DNA of 64,000 nt from Microbulbifer yueqingensis (GCF_900100355.1 NZ_FNFH01000002.1:1-64000), one strand, 5' to 3'; shown: positions 26,181 through 35,905, counted from the stretch's first letter. The notes: generated from the letters alone by a model not told the origin. Translations and numbers: made by a program.

Positions 26181-26477
26181 TTACTTCAGCCGGTCGCGGG
26201 CGTGCTTCACTGATCTCTCAAGCTCATCCCAGGCCCGCTCGACCCCACCCTTGACCTCGTCCCAGGCCGAGCCGCTCTTGCTTTTCATGTCCTCGAGCCG
26301 GTCGCGAAGGTCGTCGCGCCTGGAGCGGGCATCGTCCAGCTGCTCGCGATACTCCTTCTTGGCGTCGGCCTCCGCCCCTTCTGCCTTGGCCTCGAGCTCC
26401 TCGATCTTCGCATTCCATTCCTTCAATTTCGCTTCAACCTTCTGCTCGTAAGCTGATTTTTCGTCATCCTTGCTCAT
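26181..26477 (-). CDS. Small coiled-coil protein
   Basis: 98 aa from the ATG at 26477 (GGGGA 7 nt upstream). Almost entirely charged helix (KVEAKLKEWNAKIEELEAKA, then EYREQLDDARSRRDDLRDRLED) with heptad character, and a C-terminal WDEVKGGVERAWDELERSVKHA segment. Proteins of this build are often annotated as apolipoprotein- or LEA-like stress proteins; I see no signal peptide. Function unknown. It is convergent with nadC. Confidence 0.75.
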   Translation of the reverse strand: MSKDDEKSAYEQKVEAKLKEWNAKIEELEAKAEGAEADAKKEYREQLDDARSRRDDLRDRLEDMKSKSGSAWDEVKGGVERAWDELERSVKHARDRLK

Positions 26478-26696
26478 GGTGTTCCCCATTGGTTTCACTG
26501 GTATCCCTGAGTGTAAGCCGTGGTCGAGCGACCGTGGGCAAGATATGACACCCCGCAGCAGAGAATGCCGCCGCAAATTGGCGCGATCTAAACCGCGGGC
26601 AGAAGCACAGCCCGGCCTCAATTTGCCTAGTATTGGGGATGGCCGCAGCGCGATGCTGCTGGCTTCCTGATAACAGACCCTCGAGGAGAAAGACGC

Positions 26697-26930
26697 GTGA
26701 ACCAGTGTGAAACCTGCGGCAATGAATACGACAAGACCATGAAAATCACTATTGGCAGCGAAGACCACACCTTCGACAGTTTCGAGTGCGCCATTCAGGC
26801 CCTGGCGCCCCGCTGCGCACAGTGCAGTTGCCGGATCCTGGGCCACGGTATGGAAGCGGGTGGGGATTTCTTCTGCTGCGCGCACTGCGCCACCAAGGCG
26901 GGGCATTCGGAGATCGTCGACCGGGCCTGA
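26697..26930 (+). CDS. Cysteine-rich metallothionein-like / zinc-binding small protein
   Basis: 77 aa from a GTG at 26697 with AGGAGA 7 nt upstream. Ten Cys in pairs: CETC (4-7), a Cys in FDSFECAIQAL, CAQCSC (40-45), then CCAHC (60-64), with nearby His residues. The FDSFECAIQALAP...GHG...CCAHCA layout recurs in a conserved family of small bacterial proteins annotated as metallothionein-like. Metal binding is very likely; physiological metal unknown. It sits beside the cbb3 oxidase copper-handling genes but on the opposite strand. Confidence 0.75.
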   Translation: MNQCETCGNEYDKTMKITIGSEDHTFDSFECAIQALAPRCAQCSCRILGHGMEAGGDFFCCAHCATKAGHSEIVDRA

Positions 26931-26945
26931 CCAGCCAGGTCGCGC

Positions 26946-27680
26946 TCAGTGATGGTGGTGGTGACTGTCGGCCGCCTCTGCCGCCGGCTCCTGTCCCGGC
27001 GTGGAAGCATGGGAACCGTGGCCACTGTGGGACAGCCCGCCCCAGAGGGTCCAGAGGCCAAACAGCAATATCACGGCCGCGAACACAACCCGCACTGACG
27101 AGCGCTGTACCAGCCCGCGTACCTGCGCCGCGGCAGCGCCGCTGGCAATCACTGCAGGTACAGTACCCAGCCCGAAGGCCAGCATGGCGAGCGCCGCGCG
27201 CAGGGCGCTGCCCTGGGCGAGGGCGAAAGTGAGCGCACTGTAGACCAGCCCGCAGGGCAGCCAGCCCCACAGCGAACCCAGCGCGACCGCCTGCGGGGTG
27301 GAACGCACCGGCAGCAGGCGCGCCGACAGCGGCTGGACATGGCGCCACAGCCGCGCGCCGCCCCGTTCCAGCCACACCAGGCCCCGCCACCAGCCGGCGA
27401 CATAGAGTGCCATGGCAATCAGCATCAGGCCGGCGAAGACACGCAGGGGTCCCAGTGCCGGCAAGGCAACCGCGCCCACCGCGCCCACCAGCGCCCCCAT
27501 AAGGGAGTAGCTGGCCAGGCGGCCGGCAGAATATCCCACCAGCCGGCCCCAGGCTGGCTGGCCATCGGGCACAGCCACACCCAGCGCACCGGCAATGCCA
27601 CCGCACATGCCTATGCAGTGACTGCTGCCGAGGAACCCGATCGCCAGCGCCGCGGCCAGGAAACCCCACTCACCGGTCAA
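26946..27680 (-). CDS. SafE/TauE-type membrane protein after ccoS
   Basis: 244 aa, six to seven TM helices, with GSSHCIGMCGGIAGAL in the first helix and a His-rich C-terminus (DSHHHHH). This is the family commonly placed after ccoS in cbb3 clusters and labelled sulfite exporter TauE/SafE; the Cys/His motifs suggest a role in copper or thiol handling, which is inference. The start is taken as TTG at 27680 because GGAGGAG lies 8 nt before it; this overlaps the ccoS end by 11 nt. Last gene of the cco unit. Confidence 0.85.
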   Translation of the reverse strand: MTGEWGFLAAALAIGFLGSSHCIGMCGGIAGALGVAVPDGQPAWGRLVGYSAGRLASYSLMGALVGAVGAVALPALGPLRVFAGLMLIAMALYVAGWWRGLVWLERGGARLWRHVQPLSARLLPVRSTPQAVALGSLWGWLPCGLVYSALTFALAQGSALRAALAMLAFGLGTVPAVIASGAAAAQVRGLVQRSSVRVVFAAVILLFGLWTLWGGLSHSGHGSHASTPGQEPAAEAADSHHHHH

Positions 27681-27879
27681 CGTGGTGCTCCTCCCCGTCG
27701 GGCTGATCGCGGGGCGGGGCCCGCAGCGGATCGAGCGGGTCATCCTCATCAAACAGAATGCGCCGCCCCTCGGTTTCCAGGTCGTCATACTGCCCGCTGT
27801 TGACGGCCCAGAAATACAGTTTCACCGCCGTCGCGACGAAGATGATGGCTATCGGAATCAGGAAATACAGGCTCTCCAT
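27670..27879 (-). CDS. ccoS: Cbb3-type oxidase assembly protein CcoS
   Basis: 69 aa. One TM helix (FLIPIAIIFVATAVKLYFWAV) followed by SGQYDDLETEGRRILFDEDDP, the conserved CcoS signature. It is required for cofactor insertion into the cbb3 oxidase. Start at 27879 has GAGG 8 nt upstream. It begins 4 bp after the ccoI stop and overlaps the next gene. Confidence 0.93.
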   Translation of the reverse strand: MESLYFLIPIAIIFVATAVKLYFWAVNSGQYDDLETEGRRILFDEDDPLDPLRAPPRDQPDGEEHHVDR

Positions 27880-27883
27880 GGTG

Positions 27884-30325
27884 TTACCTCGCGCTTTGTG
27901 CCACGGCCAGGGACTGCCCCTTGTCCAGCGTCGGCGCCGGACGCCAGCCGGAAAGGCGCAGGGCATTGAGCACCACGACCAGCGAGCTCGCCGACATGCC
28001 CAGCGCCGCCAGCCACGGCGGCACCAGCCCGCAGACGGCCAGCGGAAGTGCCAGCGCATTGTATCCCAGGGCCCAGCCCAGGTTCTGGCGCACTATGCGA
28101 CGACACCGCAGGGCCAGCGCCAGTGCCTGCGGCAGCACCTGCAGGTCACCGTGCAAAAGGATGGCATCCGCCCGTGACCGCGCCAGGTCGGCGGCCGACA
28201 TCAGGGCCACCGACGCATCGGCGCCGGAAAGCACCGGCACGTCGTTCAGCCCGTCCCCCACCATCAGCACCCGCTCGCCGCGATGCTGCAGTTCGTGAAT
28301 GCGGTCCAGCTTCTCCTCCGGCGCGGTCCCGGCACGGAACTCGCCGATGCCCGCGGCGGCTGCCACACGTGCCACTTCCGCCGACTGGTCTCCGCTCAGC
28401 AATTCCACTTCCAGCCCGAGCTTAGAGAGTGACTCTATGGCCGGGACCGCCGAGGCCCGCAGCCGGTCGCCCACAGCGATCCAGGCAAGCGCCCCGCTGT
28501 CATCGCCGAGCAGGAGCCACTGGCCCTCGCCTTCCGGCAACGCCAGCCCCGGCCAGACAAAATCTGCCCGACCGAGTCGCAGGTGCTGTCCGTCGACCCT
28601 TCCCTCCAGGCCGCGCCCGGTGTGGATCCTGACGTCCGAGGCTACAGCGGTGCCCCGCCAGGCCCGGAACGCGCGGGCCAGCGGGTGATTGCTGTGGGAC
28701 TCCAGGGCCGCGGCCGCCGCCCGGACCCGCTGCCCGTCCCACCCATCGCGCAGGCAGTCAATCTCCAGCACGCGGGGCTCCCCACGCGTCAGGGTACCGG
28801 TCTTGTCGAACACCACCCGGCTGATACGCGGCAGTGTTTCCAGCAGGTTACCGCCCGCCACCAGCAGCCCCAGCTGCTGCAGCCGCAGTGTCGCCGCTGC
28901 CAGTGCCGCCGGCGTGGCCAGGGAAAGAGCGCACGGACAGGTGACCACCAGTACTGATAGCGCGATCCAGAAGGCCCGCGCCGGGTCCACCTGCCACCAG
29001 AACAGGAAGGCGCCGCCCGCAGCCAGCAAAACCGTGGCCACAAACCAGCCGGCAACCCGGTCCGCCAATGCCACCTGGCGCGGCTTTTCCAGTTGTGCCC
29101 GCTCCACCAGTCGCTCGATGGCAGAGAGGCGGGTGGACTCACCGGCGGCGGTGACCTGCACTCTCAATGAAGAGTCGCCGTTGACACTACCGGCGAAGAC
29201 CCGGCTGCCCGCAGTTTTCTGCTGCAGAGCCGACTCACCGCTGAGCAGGGATTCGTCCACGCCGCTGCTACCCTCGAGGACTTCCCCGTCTGCGGGAATG
29301 GTGTCCCCCGGGCGAAGCAGGATCACGTCGGCCGGCTGCAGCGCAGCCACCGGCACCTGCTGTTCCGCGCCGCCAGTGAGCCTGGTGGCGGTAATGGGCA
29401 ATAGCTGGGCCAGGCCGCCGCTGGCGAGGCCGGCACGGTGGCGGGCCCGCATCTCGATAGTGCGGCCGAGCAGCAGGAAGAAGGTGAACATGGAAATGGA
29501 TTCGAAATACACCTCGCCGGTGTCGAATACCGTGGCATAGAAGCTGGCCAGATAGGCGAGGCCGATCGCCAGCGACACCGGCACATCCATGCTCAGGTGC
29601 CGGTTGCGCAGGCTGCGCCAGGCACCATGGAAAAACGGCTGGGCGGCAAACAGGACTACCGGGGTTGCGACCAGCAGTGACACCCAGCGGAAATAACGCT
29701 CCATATCCGCCTCGATGCCAGTGCTGGCACCGAAGTAGAGCGCGATCGCAAACATCATCACCTGCATGGTGCCGAGGCCCGCGATCCCCAACCGGCGCAG
29801 GGCCGTGCGCTGTTCGCGCTGGAGCAGCTGCTCGCTGCCGGCTGCGGTGGCCGGCGCCGGCCGGTAACCGATCTCCGCGAGGGCGGCGAAGATCACCGCC
29901 GGCGTCACCTGTTGCGGGTCAAACACCACCTGCGCGCGGTGGCTGCTGGCATTGACGGAGACCTTCTCCACCCCGGGCAGCCCCCCCAGGTGCTGCTCGA
30001 TCAGCCACACACACGCGGCACAGGTAATCCCGCCGACCAGCATGCTGGCGATGCGCCGGTCTCCGTCCCAGTCGCGCACAAACTCGCGCTGGACCTCCGG
30101 CAGGTCATAGGCCACCCAGCGATCCGACGGCGGCGCCGGCTCCGGGCGCTCACTGCTGGCATCCCGATAGCGGTAGAAGTTTTCCAGGCCACCGGCAGCG
30201 ATGGCCCCGGCCACTGCCTCGCAGCCGGGGCAGCACATGGGCTGCGCGGTGCCATTGACCACCACCGAGTAGCGGCTGCCGGCGGGCACCGGAAGGCCGC
30301 AGTGAAAACAGGATTTTTCCGTCAT
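27884..30325 (-). CDS. ccoI: Copper-translocating P-type ATPase CcoI (FixI)
   Basis: 813 aa, full length. An N-terminal Cys-rich metal-binding region (CFHCG at 6-10, then MCCPGC) precedes a heavy-metal-associated domain with GGITCAACVWLIEQ, eight TM helices, the TGES-type LLSGES loop, the CPC motif (VTCPCALSL), phosphorylation site DKTGTLT, SNHPLA and GDGLNDVPVL. It exports copper to the periplasm for the CuB centre of the cbb3 oxidase. Its ATG shares one base with the ccoH stop. Confidence 0.95.
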   Translation of the reverse strand: MTEKSCFHCGLPVPAGSRYSVVVNGTAQPMCCPGCEAVAGAIAAGGLENFYRYRDASSERPEPAPPSDRWVAYDLPEVQREFVRDWDGDRRIASMLVGGITCAACVWLIEQHLGGLPGVEKVSVNASSHRAQVVFDPQQVTPAVIFAALAEIGYRPAPATAAGSEQLLQREQRTALRRLGIAGLGTMQVMMFAIALYFGASTGIEADMERYFRWVSLLVATPVVLFAAQPFFHGAWRSLRNRHLSMDVPVSLAIGLAYLASFYATVFDTGEVYFESISMFTFFLLLGRTIEMRARHRAGLASGGLAQLLPITATRLTGGAEQQVPVAALQPADVILLRPGDTIPADGEVLEGSSGVDESLLSGESALQQKTAGSRVFAGSVNGDSSLRVQVTAAGESTRLSAIERLVERAQLEKPRQVALADRVAGWFVATVLLAAGGAFLFWWQVDPARAFWIALSVLVVTCPCALSLATPAALAAATLRLQQLGLLVAGGNLLETLPRISRVVFDKTGTLTRGEPRVLEIDCLRDGWDGQRVRAAAAALESHSNHPLARAFRAWRGTAVASDVRIHTGRGLEGRVDGQHLRLGRADFVWPGLALPEGEGQWLLLGDDSGALAWIAVGDRLRASAVPAIESLSKLGLEVELLSGDQSAEVARVAAAAGIGEFRAGTAPEEKLDRIHELQHRGERVLMVGDGLNDVPVLSGADASVALMSAADLARSRADAILLHGDLQVLPQALALALRCRRIVRQNLGWALGYNALALPLAVCGLVPPWLAALGMSASSLVVVLNALRLSGWRPAPTLDKGQSLAVAQSAR

Positions 30326-30873
30326 CAGCGGGAGGGGTTGAGGGGCACGGCATCCCCCAGCTCAAAGTTGATTTCGCCCTTGAGGCGCCACTCGGCATCC
30401 AGGTGGCGCTCGGGGTCTGTCTCCGGCATCAGCCGCAGGTACCAGCGGTATTCAAGTTCCTCCGGAAGGCTACCCTGGTAGCGCCCCGGCCCGACGGCCT
30501 CAAGCAGCACATGCCGGTCCAGGTCGGCCTCCACCGGGTGGCTCAGGGTGAGCAGCAGCTGCTGTGGGTAATCTGCCAGGTCGCCGTTCAACTCGAGTGT
30601 CACCAGCTGCTCGGCACTGCGGAATTTCAGCAGCCCCGCAAGGCCAAGCTCTTCAGCACGGCGATCCTGCTCCTCGCTGAAGTGATACATGCGGCTGTCT
30701 TTATAGTAAGTGTCACTGACGGTGTCGTCCGCAAAGCGCACCGCGATGGAAACAAAGATCGCCGAGGCAATCACAACCAGGATCAGGGGCGCCAGCACCA
30801 TCCAGGCCCAGGCTTCGCGGTACCAGGGCCGGGACGGGGATTTGGGGGAATGTTCAGTCACGTTTTCACTCAC
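30325..30873 (-). CDS. ccoH: Cbb3 oxidase assembly protein CcoH (FixH)
   Basis: 182 aa starting with GTG. A single TM helix (MVLAPLILVVIASAIFVSIAV, about residues 25-45) precedes a periplasmic domain. The DDTVSDTYYKDSRMY section after the helix is typical of FixH. It links the CcoI copper pump to the oxidase during assembly. Between ccoG and ccoI in the standard order. Confidence 0.92.
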   Translation of the reverse strand: MSENVTEHSPKSPSRPWYREAWAWMVLAPLILVVIASAIFVSIAVRFADDTVSDTYYKDSRMYHFSEEQDRRAEELGLAGLLKFRSAEQLVTLELNGDLADYPQQLLLTLSHPVEADLDRHVLLEAVGPGRYQGSLPEELEYRWYLRLMPETDPERHLDAEWRLKGEINFELGDAVPLNPSR

Positions 30874-30929
30874 TTTGAATCAGGAAATACTGCCGGTCTT
30901 CCCGACCTCGGCGCCACAGCGCGTGCAGC

Positions 30930-32348
30930 CTACTGCTTTGGCCCGATAAAGACCGTGCGGTGCCTGTCCATCAGCTCGGGCTTGTCCACCGCCTGCACAA
31001 TGATCGAGATACTGTGCTTGGTCTGCTTGACCTGCTCCTTGGGCACGCTTACGCGGATGGGCACGGAGTAGATTTCCCCTTCCTGCAGGTAGATCTCCCG
31101 CGGCCTCCGCAGGGCGTAATCGTACCCTTCCTCGCCTTCTACGCGAATGGTGAATTCGTGACCGGCGCGGTCCATGTTATTGATCTTGACGGTGTAGACG
31201 TTCTGGATATCGCCCCGGTACTCCCGGTACATGCGGGCGCCCCGGTCGCGCAGGACCTCTGCCTCGATGGGGCTGCGGGTCACCACCTGCTGGGTAAAGA
31301 GGCCGGTCATCGCCAGCAGGATGAAGGCGTAACCGAACAGCCGCGGCCGCAGGTAATTGGTCTTGCCGGTCTCCAGCTCATCCTCGGAGGTAAAGCGGAT
31401 CAGGCCGCGCGGGTAGCCCATCTTGTCCATCACACTGTTGCAGGCGTCCACGCACAGGCCACAGTTGATGCACTCGTATTGCATGCCGTCGCGGATATCG
31501 ATGTCCACCGGGCAAACCTGCACGCACCAGTAGCAGTCGATACAGTCACCCATGCCCTCGGCCTTGTAGTCGATCCCCTTCTTGCGCGGGCCGCGTACCT
31601 CGCCCCGTTCGGCATCGTAGTGGACCGCCAGGGTGTCCTTGTCATACATCACCGACTGGAAGCGGGCGTAGGGGCACATGTACTTGCACACCTGCTCGCG
31701 CATGAAGCCCGCATTGAAATAGGTGGCCAGGGTGAAGAAGGCGGTCCAGAACACCCCCTGCGGGTGTGCGTCGAAGGTGGCCAGGTCCAGTACCAGGTCA
31801 CGGATGCCGTAGAAGTAACCCACGAAGGCCAGCGCCGTGGCAAGGGAAATAAGCAGCCAGATCGCATGGGTGCCGCCCTTGCGCAGTACCTTCTCGGCAC
31901 TCCAGGGCGCAGCGTCCAGTTTCATGCGCTTGCTGCGGTCACCCTGGCAGACCCGCTCGCCCCACATGAACATCATGGTCCACACCGTCTGCGGACAGGT
32001 GAAACCGCACCAGACCCGGCCCAGCCAGGTTGTCACCGCAAACAGCGCAAACGCGGCGATGATCAGCAGCCACGCCAGCAGGAAGCCATCCTGGGGCCCG
32101 AAGGTGCTCCAGAGGATATGGAACTTGCGCTCGGGCAGGTCGAAGTGGATGGCCTGGCGCCCCTCGATATTCAGCCACGGGATGAAGAAGAAGGCGGCCA
32201 GCAACGGCAGGCCGGTGTACTTGCGCACGCGGGTGAAGAAACCGCGGATATGGCGGGTGTAAACCTTGTCGTCGGACTCGTAGAGCATGCGGTAACGGAC
32301 TTCGCCCTCACCTTCCTGCTCTTCCCTGGTCGGTATCAGATCGCTCAC
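30930..32348 (-). CDS. ccoG: Cbb3 oxidase accessory ferredoxin CcoG (RdxA/FixG)
   Basis: 472 aa from a GTG with GAGG 5 nt before. Five or so TM helices, VWCGFTCPQTVW in the second, a KYMCPYARFQ segment, then two [4Fe-4S] ferredoxin motifs (CIDCYWCVQVCP and CINCGLCVDAC) and a C-terminal Ig-like periplasmic domain. It acts as a membrane copper reductase for oxidase maturation. A 141-bp gap with a GC-rich hairpin separates it from ccoP. Confidence 0.95.
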   Translation of the reverse strand: MSDLIPTREEQEGEGEVRYRMLYESDDKVYTRHIRGFFTRVRKYTGLPLLAAFFFIPWLNIEGRQAIHFDLPERKFHILWSTFGPQDGFLLAWLLIIAAFALFAVTTWLGRVWCGFTCPQTVWTMMFMWGERVCQGDRSKRMKLDAAPWSAEKVLRKGGTHAIWLLISLATALAFVGYFYGIRDLVLDLATFDAHPQGVFWTAFFTLATYFNAGFMREQVCKYMCPYARFQSVMYDKDTLAVHYDAERGEVRGPRKKGIDYKAEGMGDCIDCYWCVQVCPVDIDIRDGMQYECINCGLCVDACNSVMDKMGYPRGLIRFTSEDELETGKTNYLRPRLFGYAFILLAMTGLFTQQVVTRSPIEAEVLRDRGARMYREYRGDIQNVYTVKINNMDRAGHEFTIRVEGEEGYDYALRRPREIYLQEGEIYSVPIRVSVPKEQVKQTKHSISIIVQAVDKPELMDRHRTVFIGPKQ

Positions 32349-32450
32349 GGAACCTCACTTATACCCGGTCGCCGGGGCGAACAGGCACTCTGGTTTGGTG
32401 ACAAACAATGAGGCTTTTCTTTTTCGTCCCTGTGGCGCCCGAGTCCTGAA

Positions 32451-32470
32451 GGCCCCGCCAGGGCGGGGCC
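32451..32470. terminator. GC-rich hairpin between ccoP and ccoG
   Basis: GGCCCCGC-CAGG-GCGGGGCC lies 20 bp after the ccoP stop on the minus strand, without a T-run. It may partly separate ccoNOQP and ccoGHIS transcripts or stabilise the upstream mRNA. Confidence 0.5.
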
Positions 32471-32489
32471 GGATAGAAATGGATGAATG

Positions 32490-33398
32490 TTACTGGGCCG
32501 TTTCCTGCTGGCGCGACAGGCTGTAGACGTAGGCCGCTACCAGGCGGATCTTGTCCTCGCGCAGCTTGTCCTTCTGCGCCGGCATCACGTTACTGCGACC
32601 GCCGCGGACGGTGTGCTGGATCTGCTCACGGCTGCTGCCGTAGAGCCAGATATTGTCGGTCAGGTTGGGCGCGCCGATGGCCTGGTTGCCCTTGCCATCC
32701 ATACCGTGGCAGGCCATGCACACGGTGCCGAACACCTGCTTGCCCTGGGTGGCCATGTCCGCATTGTGCTCAAGGCCGTTCATGGCAAGCACGTATTCGG
32801 TCACGTTCTTGACCCCGTCCTCGCCGATAATCGGCCCCTGGGCGGGCATCATGCCCTGGCGCCCCTTGTGCAGGGTCTCCAGGATGGCCTCCGGGGTGCC
32901 GCCATAGAGCCAGGCATCGTCGGTCAGGTTGGGGAAACCGTAGTTGCCGCCACCGTCAGCACCGTGGCAGACAGAGCAGTTGTTGGCAAAGATCCGTGCA
33001 CCCATCTTCAGGGCATCGCGGTTGTCAGCGATCTGCTCGATGGGCATTTCGACGTACTTGCCGAAGGACTCGTCGAATTTCTCGCGCGCCTTTTCCTGGC
33101 TCGCTTCCAGCTCACCGACGGAACTCCAGCCGACCACACCCTTGAAGTTACCCATGCCCGGGTAGACCACCAGGTACAGGGCGGAGAACACCAGCGTGCC
33201 CACAAACAGCAGGAACCACCAGCGCGGCAGCGGGTTGTCGTACTCCTCGATGCCGTCGTACACGTGGCCGGTGGTCTGGTTGCCCGGCTCCTGCTGGTCG
33301 TCAACCGCCACCTTGCGGTTGGCAAACAGTACCCAGATCACCAGTGCCAGGTTGGCGAGAGTGAGCACAATTACCCAAATACTCCAGAAGGTACTCAT
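32490..33398 (-). CDS. ccoP: Cbb3 cytochrome oxidase subunit III, di-haem CcoP
   Basis: 302 aa. Two TM helices (about residues 3-26 and 60-80) precede two cytochrome c domains with haem sites CSVCH (141-145) and CMACH (227-231). CcoP passes electrons from the bc1 complex toward CcoO/CcoN. The two-TM N-terminus matches the longer CcoP type of Pseudomonas and relatives. Its ATG overlaps the ccoQ stop by 4 bp. Confidence 0.96.
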   Translation of the reverse strand: MSTFWSIWVIVLTLANLALVIWVLFANRKVAVDDQQEPGNQTTGHVYDGIEEYDNPLPRWWFLLFVGTLVFSALYLVVYPGMGNFKGVVGWSSVGELEASQEKAREKFDESFGKYVEMPIEQIADNRDALKMGARIFANNCSVCHGADGGGNYGFPNLTDDAWLYGGTPEAILETLHKGRQGMMPAQGPIIGEDGVKNVTEYVLAMNGLEHNADMATQGKQVFGTVCMACHGMDGKGNQAIGAPNLTDNIWLYGSSREQIQHTVRGGRSNVMPAQKDKLREDKIRLVAAYVYSLSRQQETAQ

Positions 33399-33649
33399 TT
33401 TTCGTCCTGCCCCTTGTTCTTGTCCGCGGGAGGCGTGGCCGGATCGTGCCGGTCCCCTGCCGCCGAATTCTCTTCAGTGTCTTGTTCATCTGCCGCCTCG
33501 GCCGAGCGCCGGGACAGCTCTTCGTCAGCGAACGGTAACTTGGCGTCCTCCTCGAAGCGCTTGCGGCGCTTCGGGGAGAAGGCCCACCAGCAGACAGCCA
33601 GGAAGGCCACTGCGCCGAGGACCACGGCAATCTGACGCAAAATATCCAT
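33395..33649 (-). CDS. ccoQ: Cbb3 oxidase small subunit CcoQ
   Basis: 84 aa from the ATG at 33649; a TTG two codons upstream (33655) has better spacing to a GAGG site and cannot be excluded. One TM helix (residues 4-22), the FSPKRRKRFEEDAKLPF motif that marks CcoQ, and a long acidic low-complexity tail. It stabilises the CcoP interaction in the membrane. Confidence 0.92.
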   Translation of the reverse strand: MDILRQIAVVLGAVAFLAVCWWAFSPKRRKRFEEDAKLPFADEELSRRSAEAADEQDTEENSAAGDRHDPATPPADKNKGQDEK

Positions 33650-33666
33650 AGCCAATACCGCCTCTG

Positions 33667-34284
33667 TTAACGCTTCTGCTGTACCAGCACCCCGAGTTGC
33701 TGCAGGTAAGCCACCAGCGCGTCGATTTCCTTCACGCGGCCGCCAACAAAGGGCTCGCTCGCCTTGGCAATAGCCTCGTCGGTGTAGGGCACGCCGACAG
33801 CGCGCATGGCCCGCATCTTGTCCGCGGTGTGCTCTCCGGTCACGACGTTGTCGAACAGCCAGGGGAAGGCCGGCATGTTGGATTCCGGAACTACGTTGCG
33901 CGGGTTATACAGGTGCGCGCGGTGCCACTCGTCGGAGTAGCGGCCGCCCACGCGGGCCAGGTCCGGCCCGGTGCGCTTGGAGCCCCACAGGAAGGGGTGC
34001 TCGTATACGGACTCCTGCGCCATGGAGTAGTGGCCGTAGCGCTCCACCTCGGCGCGCAGCGGGCGCACCATCTGGGTGTGGCACACATGGCAGCCTTCAC
34101 GGATATAAATATCGCGCCCTTCCAGTACTACCGGATCCCAGGGCTCGAGGCCCTCGATCGGCTCATTGTTGGCCTTGATAAAGAACTGCGGGACGATCTC
34201 CACCAGGGCGCCAAAGCTGATGGCGACAACAATGAAGACAACCATCAGACCGATGTTTTTTTCTACGATGTCATGGTTTTTCAC
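33667..34284 (-). CDS. ccoO: Cbb3 cytochrome oxidase subunit II, mono-haem CcoO
   Basis: 205 aa from a GTG with an AGGAGG 7 nt upstream. One TM helix (about 12-32) and a single haem c site CHVCH at residues 65-69 in [14 protein letters not shown], with the axial Met probably in SNMPAFPW. It carries electrons from CcoP to the binuclear centre. Confidence 0.97.
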   Translation of the reverse strand: MKNHDIVEKNIGLMVVFIVVAISFGALVEIVPQFFIKANNEPIEGLEPWDPVVLEGRDIYIREGCHVCHTQMVRPLRAEVERYGHYSMAQESVYEHPFLWGSKRTGPDLARVGGRYSDEWHRAHLYNPRNVVPESNMPAFPWLFDNVVTGEHTADKMRAMRAVGVPYTDEAIAKASEPFVGGRVKEIDALVAYLQQLGVLVQQKR

Positions 34285-34296
34285 GATCTGACCTCC

Positions 34297-35751
34297 TTAA
34301 GCTGTCTGCGCATGCGGCACGATGTTGTCTTCGCTGGCGGCGTTCTCTTTCTCTGTCACCGTGCGGAAGACGTTGTAGGCCATCAACAGCATGCCGAACA
34401 GGAAGAAGGCACCGCCGATAAAGCGGACGATGTAGCCCGGGTAGCTGGCGATCACGCTTTCGACGAAGCTGTAGGTCAGGGTGCCGTCGGCATTGAAGGC
34501 GCGCCACATCAGGCCCTGGGTAATGCCGTTCACCCACATGGCGGCGATGTACAGCACGGTGCCCACAGTAGCCAGCCAGAAGTGTGCATTGATGAGCTTC
34601 ACGCTGTACATCTGCTTGCGGCCGAACAGCACCGGCACCAGGTGGTACAGGGCACCGATGGAAATCATGGCCACCCAGCCCAGCGCGCCGGAGTGCACGT
34701 GGCCCACGGTCCAGTCAGTGTTGTGGGACAGGGCATTCACCGTCTTGATGGACATCATCGGCCCCTCGAAGGTGGACATGCCATAGAAGGACAGGGAAAC
34801 CACCAGGAAGCGCAGGGTCGGGTCAGTGCGGAGTTTGTGCCAGGCGCCGGACAGGGTCATGATGCCGTTGATCATGCCGCCCCAGGAGGGGGCCAGCAGG
34901 ATCACGGACATGATCATCGCGAGGCTCTGGGTCCAGTCGGGCAGCGCCGAGTAGTGCAGGTGATGGCCACCGGCCCAGACGTAGATCGAGATCAGCGCCC
35001 AGAAGTGCACGATGGACAGCTGGTAGGAATACACCGGGCGGCCCGCCTGCTTCGGCACGAAGTAGTACATGATGCCGAGGAAGGCCGCGGTCAGGAAGAA
35101 GCCCACCGCGTTGTGGCCATACCACCACTGGATCATGGCGTCAGTGGTACCGGCAAACAGTGAGTAGGACTTGAACGGGTAGACCGGGATCGCCAGGTTG
35201 TTGACGATATGCAGGAAGGCAATGGTGATGATGTAGGCGCCGAAGAACCAGTTGGCCACGTAGATGTGGCTGGTGCGGCGCTTGGCAATGGTACCGAAGA
35301 ACACCAGGGCGTAGGCCACCCAGATCAGCGCGATCAGGATATCGATCGGCCACTCGAGTTCTGCATATTCCTTGGAGGAAGTCAGGCCCATCGGCAGGGT
35401 GATGGCGGCGGCGACAATGACGACCTGCCAGCCCCAGAAGGTGAACGGCACCAGCCAGCCGCCCCACAGTGGGGTCTGGCAGGTGCGCTGCACCACGTAA
35501 TAGGAGGTAGCGAACAGCACGCTGCCGCCGAAGGCAAAGATCACCGCGTTGGTGTGCAGCGGACGCAGGCGCCCGAAGTGGGTGAACGGCTGGAACAGGT
35601 CGTTCAGTGCCGGCCACGCCAGCTGGGCGGCGATGAGCACGCCCACACCCATCCCAACGATACCCCAGACCACCGACATGATGGTGAACTGGCGTACGAT
35701 CTTGTAGTCATAGGCTGGCACGGGGCCAGTCTTTACCACGCTTGTCGTCAT
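34297..35751 (-). CDS. ccoN: Cbb3 cytochrome oxidase catalytic subunit I CcoN
   Basis: 484 aa, twelve TM helices. Haem-copper oxidase core with [13 protein letters not shown] in helix 2, the CuB/active-site Tyr-His region [26 protein letters not shown] and [12 protein letters not shown]. It reduces O2 to water with high affinity under low oxygen. First gene of ccoNOQP; 145 bp of leader upstream holds an Anr/FNR-type promoter. Confidence 0.97.
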   Translation of the reverse strand: MTTSVVKTGPVPAYDYKIVRQFTIMSVVWGIVGMGVGVLIAAQLAWPALNDLFQPFTHFGRLRPLHTNAVIFAFGGSVLFATSYYVVQRTCQTPLWGGWLVPFTFWGWQVVIVAAAITLPMGLTSSKEYAELEWPIDILIALIWVAYALVFFGTIAKRRTSHIYVANWFFGAYIITIAFLHIVNNLAIPVYPFKSYSLFAGTTDAMIQWWYGHNAVGFFLTAAFLGIMYYFVPKQAGRPVYSYQLSIVHFWALISIYVWAGGHHLHYSALPDWTQSLAMIMSVILLAPSWGGMINGIMTLSGAWHKLRTDPTLRFLVVSLSFYGMSTFEGPMMSIKTVNALSHNTDWTVGHVHSGALGWVAMISIGALYHLVPVLFGRKQMYSVKLINAHFWLATVGTVLYIAAMWVNGITQGLMWRAFNADGTLTYSFVESVIASYPGYIVRFIGGAFFLFGMLLMAYNVFRTVTEKENAASEDNIVPHAQTA

Positions 35752-35863
35752 TGTGTTACTTCCATTGCTTTATTGAATACAGTTCCAACAAGCGAGCGCA
35801 GGCCCGCCCTCGGTCTCGTGGCCCAGTCCCTTCACGATAGACAGAGCCCGCCAGCAAACGATG

Positions 35864-35896
35864 ATTTAAACGCATCATTCGCCCGGTAAAAATGAT

Positions 35897-35905
<9 letters not shown>
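35864..35905 (-). promoter_or_regulatory. Anr/FNR-activated class II promoter of ccoNOQP
   Basis: On the minus strand TTGATTTAAATCAT (35892-35905) matches the FNR/Anr box TTGAT-N4-ATCAA with one mismatch. A TTTAAAT -10-like element (about 35863-35869) lies 22 nt downstream of the box, the spacing expected when the regulator is centred at -41.5. The box overlaps the 3' end of argG by 9 bp. Confidence 0.75.

Noticed and set aside
30960..32411. 483-codon plus-strand frame opposite ccoG
   Set aside because: Shadow frame in high-GC DNA; ccoG on the minus strand has complete ferredoxin motifs and operon context.
33697..35163. 488-codon plus-strand frame across ccoO and ccoN
   Set aside because: Runs antisense through two confirmed oxidase genes and their gap and has no recognisable fold.
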